From positions 1-21,451 of the forward strand of contig JAJXZA010000149.1 of assembly GCA_021780285.1 (NCBI GenBank): DNA of 21,451 bases. The letters run 5' to 3'. The position numbers and the translations under genes are program-made. The notes under the pieces are model-generated. The model saw only the letters and a program-made list of their open reading frames with translations. It made no database searches and was not told the DNA's origin. Source of the stretch: Planctomycetota bacterium (GTDB lineage Bacteria; Planctomycetota; Phycisphaerae; WQYP01). This document shows, in pieces, positions 16,510-21,451 of the stretch; the stretch's first letter is position 1, and every line of letters begins with the position of its first letter.

Positions 16510-16535
16510 AGTGCGGTTCCTTTGTTTGTTTTCAG

Positions 16536-16595
16536 GCGGGCAGCAAGGCCCGCATGTCATGTATGCCAGGAGCCGCCAGCGAACGCCGCTGCGGC
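16536..16595 (-). other. two tandem hairpins between BMC-H copies 3 and 2
   Basis: GCCGC(C)AGCG/CGCTGCGGC (16572-16595) is met first by the transcript, then GCGGGC/GCCCGC (16536-16553). Both fall in the 97-base gap between two shell genes. They have no T-tract and may protect or process the mRNA. The layout repeats that found upstream of BMC-H copy 1. Confidence 0.5.
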
Positions 16596-16606
16596 CTGCA
16601 ATAATG

Positions 16607-16900
16607 TTACTTCTTGACCGGGGCGGCCTTGGGCTTGGGCAGCAGGTTGCCAAGGTCTTCATGCGGGCGGGCAATTACATGGACGGCCAGCACTTCGCCG
16701 ATTTTTCCGGCAGCTTCGGCGGCGGCATCAATAGCCGATTTGACCGCACCGACATCGCCGGTGATGAACGTGGTCACCATACCGGAACCTATTTTGTCCC
16801 AGCCAACCATCTGCACGCTGGCGGCCTTAAGAGCCGCATCGCTGGCTTCAATGAGCGAAACCAGCCCCTTGACTTCAATCATTCCGAGCGCTTGAGACAT
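16607..16900 (-). CDS. BMC-H shell protein, copy 3 (PduA-like pore KIGSG, Lys-rich tail)
   Basis: A 97-residue BMC-domain protein starting SQALGMIEVKGLVSLIEASDA. Its pore loop DKIGSGMV resembles that of PduA, the 1,2-propanediol-permeable shell protein of Salmonella. The C-terminus carries a 10-residue basic extension, KPKAAPVKK, not seen in the other two copies. Such tails can tune facet bending or contact with other factors. AGGAG lies 6 bases before ATG 16900. It is the second gene of the operon, after pduL. Confidence 0.96.
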   Translation of the reverse strand: MSQALGMIEVKGLVSLIEASDAALKAASVQMVGWDKIGSGMVTTFITGDVGAVKSAIDAAAEAAGKIGEVLAVHVIARPHEDLGNLLPKPKAAPVKK

Positions 16901-16956
16901 GAAAACTCCTTTGGGTAAGAACATCTATATGCATCAGCCAAACCGGACCAACCGGC

Positions 16957-17655
16957 TTAGTGCAGCAGTTCAATTCGTGTGGCGGACTCCAAGTCGCAGG
17001 CATTGCCCTCGTCGGTGTCTATATGTACTTCCAATCGTACCTTTGGGTGCTCGCGCACTTTGAGGTTTTCAAACACAACACCGCATGGGCCTTGAATGTG
17101 CAACTTCATCATGTCGCCATCTTTTACTTTGTAGTGGGCCATATCGTCTTTGTTCATATGAACGTGACGCATGGCTCGAATGACGCCCTTGGTCAGGTTG
17201 AGAGCGCCATGCGGGCCAACCACCACCATGCCGGGGGTATCGTGATGATCGCCGCTGATTCTCAGCGGCAGGTCCAAACCCATAAAAATGCCGTCGGTAT
17301 AGCTTAATTCGATCTGGGTGTAATCACGAATGGGGCCAAGGATTCGTACGCTCGGTATGAGCCGACTGCGTGGGCCGATAATATTGACAACCTGTTCGCT
17401 GGCAAACTCGCCTTGCTGATAGAGGTCTTTTAGTTTGGTAAGTTTGGCGCCCGGGCCAAAGAGCACTTCCAAATCTGCCTGGCAAACGTGCATGTGCCGG
17501 GCGGAAACGTTAACCACCAAAGGGTTAGGTCCACCATTATGACTGGCGGGGCGAATAAGCCGACCTTCACCGCCTAAACGCTGCTGCAGGGCTTGACGCA
17601 CCAACTGCTCCACCACGCTGCGATTAAGGTCAAAAGGTGCGGTTGCAGTAGACAT
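16957..17655 (-). CDS. pduL: PduL-type phosphate acyltransferase (phosphotransacylase)
   Basis: This 232-residue enzyme converts acyl-CoA and phosphate to acyl phosphate and CoA inside the shell, recycling CoA for the aldehyde dehydrogenase. PduL is unrelated to Pta. It has two beta-barrel domains and a dinuclear zinc site, here represented by SARHMHV (His54, His56) and AMRHVHMN (His164, His166). LRISGDHHDTPG and GALNLTKGVIRA are also typical. Residues 8-28 (DLNRSVVEQLVRQALQQRLG) form an amphipathic encapsulation helix. It is the first gene of the BMC operon, with GGAG 8 bases before the start and a predicted promoter about 50 bases further upstream. Confidence 0.95.
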   Translation of the reverse strand: MSTATAPFDLNRSVVEQLVRQALQQRLGGEGRLIRPASHNGGPNPLVVNVSARHMHVCQADLEVLFGPGAKLTKLKDLYQQGEFASEQVVNIIGPRSRLIPSVRILGPIRDYTQIELSYTDGIFMGLDLPLRISGDHHDTPGMVVVGPHGALNLTKGVIRAMRHVHMNKDDMAHYKVKDGDMMKLHIQGPCGVVFENLKVREHPKVRLEVHIDTDEGNACDLESATRIELLH

Positions 17656-17708
17656 AACAAATGCTCCAGTGCAGGTATCCGATCTGTCTCATCGGATGTC
17701 TATGGAAT

Positions 17709-17737
17709 ATTGTACAACAATTTGAAATATTATGCAA
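17709..17737 (-). promoter_or_regulatory. predicted sigma-70 promoter of the BMC operon
   Basis: On the minus strand TTGCAT (17732-17737) is separated by 17 bases from TACAAT (17709-17714). Transcription would start near 17702, about 46 bases before the pduL ATG. The -10 box matches five of six consensus positions and the -35 box three of six, so activation or strong regulation is plausible. Confidence 0.55.
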
Positions 17738-17750
17738 ACTTATGTTTCAA
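17722..17750. promoter_or_regulatory. candidate operator: TTGAAA/TTTCAA inverted repeat over the BMC promoter
   Basis: TTGAAA (17722-17727) and TTTCAA (17745-17750) flank the predicted -35 box, with centres 23 bases apart (about two helical turns). This position suits a repressor such as the DeoR protein encoded at the end of the operon. The half sites are short and AT-rich, so chance is possible. Confidence 0.3.
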
Positions 17751-17759
17751 TTTTATCAG

Positions 17760-18101
17760 TTAGGCTGTAAACATCGCAAGAATGCGGTAAGTCAGGGGAT
17801 GCTTCTAGGCATACAGACGAGGCGAGGGTGCCAATGTTTCTGACCGCCGAAGAACCGTGGCTTGACTTTTTTAGTTGGATGGGGCGAAAAATGGCGACTT
17901 TATAAAAATTATGGGACCAAATAGGCCAAATTGTCCTATGTTAGAATTTGATGAAATTTATTGTCCGGTGGTGCGGATATTCCATCGTCATGTTTGTTTT
18001 AAGATATTGTTTTTTAATAATTTATGAAAACCGATAAAAAGCTCATAGCCGCTGAGCGGTACATAATAGGCCTGTTTTTTAGAAAGTCCAGAAATAACTT
18101 C
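17760..18101. other. AT-rich intergenic DNA between the BMC operon and the structured leader
   Basis: No gene is supportable here on either strand. The composition is more AT-rich than the neighbours, especially 17880-18100. A hairpin GCTCA/TGAGC near 18040-18055 is followed by a T-run at 18075 but is too weak to call a terminator. Confidence 0.4.
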
Positions 18102-18129
18102 TTGACTTGCACTTGCCTCGCGCTACCAT
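18102..18129 (+). promoter_or_regulatory. predicted sigma-70 promoter upstream of the structured leader
   Basis: TTGACT (18102-18107), a 16-base spacer and TACCAT (18124-18129) match five of six and four of six consensus positions. Transcription would start near 18136, just ahead of the first stem-loop and about 345 bases before the PEP-CTERM start codon. Confidence 0.5.
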
Positions 18130-18135
18130 TTAGCG

Positions 18136-18400
18136 TGTTCGGGAGAGCGAGTCTCCGAATGACAGGCCGCCCGGTGCAATTCTTGGGTAGGGCGGCAGGG
18201 TGCGGTAAGAGCACCGAGTTGTCATTTGAGGGATTCCAGTGTGTTAAACCGACACGTGCGTTAGTGGAATCCTTGCAGCCAACGTAATTGGCTGCTGGGG
18301 ATCGCCTGCGGTGCAAGCCGCCGGACCGGGCCCGGTTCGTCCAGCGATAGTCCACCGCTCCGGCTGCGTCATTGGTTGTGCATGTTGCACGCCCGCGGCA
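18136..18400 (+). ncRNA. candidate structured leader RNA or small RNA, family unknown
   Basis: Several perfect stems are clustered. GGAGA/TCTCC pairs at 18142-18156. A three-way junction is closed by AATGACA (18158-18164) with TGTCATT (18220-18226) and contains GCCGCCC/GGGCGGC (18166-18172 with 18190-18196) and GGTGC/GCACC (18199-18215). GGATTCCA/TGGAATCC (18231-18272) follows, then GCAGCCAA/TTGGCTGC (18275-18295) with a five-base loop. Weaker stems continue, including ATCGC/GCGAT (18301-18348) and GTGCA/TGCAC (about 18379-18391). It could be the 5' leader of the PEP-CTERM mRNA (riboswitch-like) or a separate RNA. I recognise no known family. Strand is inferred from the upstream plus-strand promoter. 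Confidence 0.45.
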
Positions 18401-18412
18401 AATACAATGTGT

Positions 18413-18437
18413 TGTTGATAATGTGTATGTATCAACA
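18413..18437. promoter_or_regulatory. 8-bp perfect inverted repeat before the PEP-CTERM gene (possible operator)
   Basis: TGTTGATA (18413-18420) and TATCAACA (18430-18437) are separated by 9 bases and sit just downstream of a TACAAT (18403-18408) that could be a -10 box. The symmetric spaced dyad suits a dimeric regulator. It could also form an RNA hairpin about 43 bases before the start codon. Confidence 0.45.
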
Positions 18438-18480
18438 TAGTTAGTTAATTTAGTAGTTGTTTTTACAAGGGAGTCTTATC

Positions 18481-19389
18481 ATGAAACTTTCCATTCAATC
18501 GTCCGTTCTTGCCGCTGTCGCTGTTGCCTCCATGTGTGCCGCCGCGCAGGCCGTTCCCGAAACGTATACCTGGAACTTCGACAGCCCGACGGGTGCTTTG
18601 GGTACTTCGCAGAGCTATACGAGCGCTGTAACGCCCAGCGGGCCTTCGCCGGTGGATGTCACCGCGTATGGTTTTCAAGTTACGTACGACCCCAGTAACC
18701 CGTCCGCAGCCAACGCGCAGACCGGCACAGCCATTTCCCTCTATGGCAATCAGGGGGCTGGTACGGAAAGCGGCCTGGGGCTAAAGAATTATCCCTATAA
18801 GGAGATTGGGTTTCTCGTCACACAAAACCAGGGCGGGCAGAACAATGACGGTCAGAACTGGAATAACAGCGATGGCCATAACTATAACGACCAAAACCGG
18901 AACAACAACGACGGCAATAACAATGACGGTCAAAATAATGATGGCAATAACAATGACGGTCAGAACAATGATGGCAATAACTGCAATAACGGTGCGGGTG
19001 GCTCTACGACGTACGAAGGTTTTGTGCAGGTGGACCTCACCAATCTGTTAAACATCCCCAATGTGGATCCGTTTGCCACCATCACTATCGGAAGCCTGCA
19101 GAACGGCACCTACGATGCGTTTGCTTCCAGCACGCTGGGCACCATCGGTACCAATGAGATTATTAATCATTCGACGACGACCCCCAATACGTTTCTGCTT
19201 AGCGATTTCAGTCTGGCCAATCCATACCTCACCATCACGGCCAATGATCAAGCTGGCTTGGATAAGTCCATCTTGCTTTCCACGCTGAGCGTCAGCACCA
19301 ACAATGCCGCCCCGGAACCGGCCACGCTGGGCATGCTGGCAATTGGTGGAGCAGGCCTGTTGCTGGGTCGCCGCCGCAAGAGCGCCTGA
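18481..19389 (+). CDS. PEP-CTERM sorting domain protein with Asn/Asp/Gly-rich repeat
   Basis: The 302-residue exported protein has a Sec signal peptide at residues 1-24 (AVASMCAAAQA then VPETY). It has an N-terminal beta-rich part, a low-complexity stretch at about 116-171 built from NNDGQ/NNDGN units, and a second beta-rich part. The C-terminus APEPATLGMLAIGG...GRRRKS is a PEP-CTERM signal: PEP, a membrane helix and a basic cluster. Such proteins are processed by an exosortase and end up on the surface or in the extracellular matrix. The substrate or binding role is unknown. ATG 18481 has AAGGGAG about 8 bases upstream. It is monocistronic, with a strong terminator 57 bases after the stop. 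Confidence 0.93.
   Translation: MKLSIQSSVLAAVAVASMCAAAQAVPETYTWNFDSPTGALGTSQSYTSAVTPSGPSPVDVTAYGFQVTYDPSNPSAANAQTGTAISLYGNQGAGTESGLGLKNYPYKEIGFLVTQNQGGQNNDGQNWNNSDGHNYNDQNRNNNDGNNNDGQNNDGNNNDGQNNDGNNCNNGAGGSTTYEGFVQVDLTNLLNIPNVDPFATITIGSLQNGTYDAFASSTLGTIGTNEIINHSTTTPNTFLLSDFSLANPYLTITANDQAGLDKSILLSTLSVSTNNAAPEPATLGMLAIGGAGLLLGRRRKSA
18913..18972 (+). repeat. two 30-bp tandem repeats encoding NNNDGQNNDG
   Basis: Units at 18913-18942 and 18943-18972 begin GGCAATAACAATGACGGTCA and differ at only two synonymous positions. Degenerate flanking copies extend the Asn/Asp/Gly tract on both sides (about 18828-18995). The unit is a multiple of three, so copy-number change keeps the reading frame. Confidence 0.85.
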
Positions 19390-19446
19390 GCCACGGCTGC
19401 AAACAAAACATTCCTCCATTCCTTCCAAAACCTCCCAATACCTTGG

Positions 19447-19485
19447 GGCGATACACGCAAGTGTATCGCCTCCTTTTTATTTTTG
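19447..19485 (+). terminator. intrinsic terminator of the PEP-CTERM gene
   Basis: GGCGATACAC (19447-19456) pairs perfectly with GTGTATCGCC (19461-19470) around a GCAA tetraloop, followed by TCCTTTTTATTTTT. There is no matching T-tract on the minus strand, so it acts mainly on plus-strand transcripts. It lies in the convergent gap before the rhamnosidase stop at 19504. Confidence 0.92.
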
Positions 19486-19503
19486 CTTTATGTAGATCAT
19501 CAA

Positions 19504-21451
19504 TCATCGTATGCCATGCGGACTGTAGGCCAGGTGGTAATGGCCGGGGCCGACATGGATGATCAGAGATTGGCCGGCGAGTTTTACTTCCAGTACGCCA
19601 TCGGCGCCGGCGGCCATGGGCTTGCCGTTACATAACACCGTTTGGCTGCCTGCCCCGGGCAGCGTGACAAACGCTGAACTTGCCGGCGGAATCACAACGG
19701 TTAACGTCAGTTTTGTGCCGTGCCAGCGCCATGCGCTTTGAATAAGCCCAAATTGGCTTTCGTGCTCGGCGGCAACCCAAGGCAGAGCTTTGATGGGATG
19801 AGGGCTGATGAGAATTGTTCGGAACCCGGGAGATCGCCAATCTGGCCGGATCCCGGCAAGATCGTTGTACATCCAACCCACAATGTCGCCGAACATAATA
19901 TGATTCATGGAGGCCGGATCGAGACCCCACTGCTCCCACAGCGTTGTCGCGCCATGCAGTATCCACTGGCCGTAACTTGGATAAGTGGTTTGTGTGGCGA
20001 TGCGGTATGCCAGCGCTGTATGACCTGATGCGCTTAAGACGCGAAATAAGCACTTGGCTCCCAAAATGCCGACATCAAGATGATCGTGATGCGAATGGAT
20101 ATCCTGCAGGAGGCGTTGGAGAACCTTGGCTCGCATTGCGTTGGTGGCAAGGCCGTAGTATAGCGGGTTAGCCTCGGCGGTTTGGCCGCCGTTGTTATAT
20201 ACGCCATTGCCTTTATAGAAGCGCTTGTTAAAAGCCGCGCGCAGGGCTGCGGCCCTTGCGGTGAAGGTTGCTGCGTCCGCAGACCGATGCAGGACCGATG
20301 CAATGCGCGACAGGAGCACTGCATCATGGTAAAGAATGCAGCCTGAAGTGAAGGGAATCGGCGGTGTGGTCTTGGCGGAGCTGACCCAATCGCCGATGCC
20401 GGCGGCAGGTGGCAAAATACCATGCGGAGCATAGGTCATTACAAACTGAAAATAGTGTTTTAGATCCTGGTAATGTTCGCGCAGCACCCGCCCATCGCCC
20501 TCATAGAGATATTGATTCCAGCAGATGAATTCATAAGCGCTTTCCCAGTCTGGATCGGGGAATTGTCCGCCGTCCCAATCCCATCCCGATGGGTCCGGCA
20601 TCACCACCCGCAGGGCACCGTTGGCGTACTGGGTGTCGTGCATATCGTTGAGCCATTTGGCGTATCCCAACTGATTGTTGTACGCCATCATGCCTTGAAC
20701 GGACCCCAGCCAGGCATCGCCAGTCCAGCCGTTCTTTTCGCGGGTGGGGCAATCAGTAGGGTACCCCATGAAGTTGGAGCAGTAAGAGCGGCTGGCGGCA
20801 TCAACAACAGCATTTAAGAGCGGATTGGCGCACCAGAACCGGCCGCTGCGGCGAAACGCGGTGTGAATGAAATCGGCTTGAATTTTCAAAATGTCTTTGC
20901 GCGACGCAAGCCCGCTAATTTGCACATACTGAAAACCGTTATAGGCGAAATTAGGATGATAGGTGAACGGTTGGCTGCCGGCGGGAATAAAAGTGTCCTG
21001 CTGGAATGTGCCGGTGTACGCGAAAATCGAAATTGGGTCGCGGTTGACCGTGCCATTGGCGAATACGCGTTCGCCATAACGCAGCACCACCGGCACGCCT
21101 GCCTTGCCGCGGGCGGTAAGGGTTACCCAACCCGACATATTTTGTGGAAATTTTACGACAAATACATGGGGTTGCACCTCGGTAATGGATTCAGGAGCCA
21201 GGCGCTGCAGCACCTGGCAGGGCGGCATGAATTGTGCTGTGAGCCGGCCTGTTGGCGCTTTTACGATACGCGCGTGCGCTGCTTCGGCCAAGGCGCGTCG
21301 CGGGTCATTCCAGCCGCGAAGCTTAAGCCTGGCATCATAAACTTCACCGTTGTACAGGCCATCGGCCAGGCGCGGCCCGGGTGCAGCCTGCCAAGCGGAG
21401 TTGGTGGCAATCCAGTCGGCTTTTCTGCCAGTGGTTCGCATCAGCAGATTC
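19504..21451 (-). CDS. GH78 alpha-L-rhamnosidase (partial, N-terminus outside the window)
   Basis: The frame is open to the right-hand edge and gives 648 C-terminal residues. The first visible ATG (21441) is internal, since the frame reads on upstream. Features match bacterial GH78 enzymes: GEVYDAR and the accessory beta domain with NMSGWVTLTARGKAG and YGERV; the (alpha/alpha)6 catalytic domain with YPTDCPTREKNGWTGDAWLG around the general acid; and QWILHGATTLWEQWGLDP, which holds the probable catalytic base Glu. A C-terminal beta-sandwich ends in GHYHLAYS. The enzyme releases terminal L-rhamnose from plant or bacterial polysaccharides and glycosides. Rhamnose is a likely source of substrate for the adjacent BMC. 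Localisation cannot be judged because the N-terminus is missing. Confidence 0.94.
   Translation of the reverse strand, partial: NLLMRTTGRKADWIATNSAWQAAPGPRLADGLYNGEVYDARLKLRGWNDPRRALAEAAHARIVKAPTGRLTAQFMPPCQVLQRLAPESITEVQPHVFVVKFPQNMSGWVTLTARGKAGVPVVLRYGERVFANGTVNRDPISIFAYTGTFQQDTFIPAGSQPFTYHPNFAYNGFQYVQISGLASRKDILKIQADFIHTAFRRSGRFWCANPLLNAVVDAASRSYCSNFMGYPTDCPTREKNGWTGDAWLGSVQGMMAYNNQLGYAKWLNDMHDTQYANGALRVVMPDPSGWDWDGGQFPDPDWESAYEFICWNQYLYEGDGRVLREHYQDLKHYFQFVMTYAPHGILPPAAGIGDWVSSAKTTPPIPFTSGCILYHDAVLLSRIASVLHRSADAATFTARAAALRAAFNKRFYKGNGVYNNGGQTAEANPLYYGLATNAMRAKVLQRLLQDIHSHHDHLDVGILGAKCLFRVLSASGHTALAYRIATQTTYPSYGQWILHGATTLWEQWGLDPASMNHIMFGDIVGWMYNDLAGIRPDWRSPGFRTILISPHPIKALPWVAAEHESQFGLIQSAWRWHGTKLTLTVVIPPASSAFVTLPGAGSQTVLCNGKPMAAGADGVLEVKLAGQSLIIHVGPGHYHLAYSPHGIR

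Noticed and set aside
18160..18230. Possible cobalamin riboswitch
   Set aside because: CCCGGTGCAATTC resembles the P4/L4 part of that family, but the surrounding P3 sequence does not fit and no B12 box (GCCAGGAGACCTGCC-like) follows.
18198..18240. Possible tRNA or RNase P RNA fragment
   Set aside because: GGTGCGGTAAGAGCACC resembles a tRNA D arm or the P12 hairpin of RNase P. The anticodon stem does not pair, no acceptor or T arm fits, and the universal RNase P elements are absent.
1..21451. CRISPR array or defence island
   Set aside because: No regularly spaced direct repeats of 25-40 bp were seen, and no cas or defence-type genes were found on either strand.

Overview
The window looks like a Planctomycetota chromosome segment, possibly class Phycisphaerae. 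The evidence is a PVM-type (Planctomycetes-Verrucomicrobia) sugar-degrading bacterial microcompartment (BMC) operon, a PEP-CTERM surface protein, a prepilin-like protein of the type common in planctomycetes, a GH78 rhamnosidase, and moderately GC-rich coding sequence. The lineage is an inference from gene content.

Layout. 1-114 holds the 3' end of an unidentified plus-strand gene. 306-5927 is a minus-strand block: a Nif3-like metalloprotein, a class IV aminotransferase, the rRNA methyltransferase RsmA/KsgA, a one-helix membrane protein of unknown function, a DUF192 lipoprotein and a ThuA-like protein. Many are nearly contiguous. A divergent prepilin-like gene (6338-7162) ends at a strong hairpin terminator. 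A minus-strand GT2 glycosyltransferase with a C-terminal membrane domain follows (7324-8517). 8518-9532 has no intact gene. It carries a decayed IS transposase and a pair of long inverted repeats.

9533-17655 is the centrepiece, ten minus-strand genes that read as one operon in transcription order: PduL-type phosphotransacylase, two BMC-H shell proteins, acetate/propionate-type kinase, a third BMC-H, CoA-acylating aldehyde dehydrogenase, a BMC-associated protein with an RpiB-like C-terminus, class II (fuculose/rhamnulose-1-phosphate type) aldolase, a malate/lactate-type dehydrogenase, and a DeoR-family repressor. The implied pathway is L-fuculose-1-P or L-rhamnulose-1-P to DHAP plus L-lactaldehyde, then lactyl-CoA, lactyl-phosphate and lactate with ATP formation inside a protein shell. 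Four proteins carry candidate encapsulation helices. No pentameric vertex protein (BMC-P, EutN/CcmL type) and no BMC-T protein is encoded in the window, although PVM loci usually carry pentamer genes.

17656-18480 is a long intergenic region. It holds the likely operon promoter on the minus strand and, on the plus strand, a promoter followed by a dense series of stem-loops that I cannot assign to a known RNA family. It leads into a PEP-CTERM protein gene (18481-19389) with an Asn/Asp/Gly repeat and a strong terminator. The window ends inside a GH78 alpha-L-rhamnosidase gene (19504-21451, minus). That gene plausibly supplies the rhamnose fed to the microcompartment.
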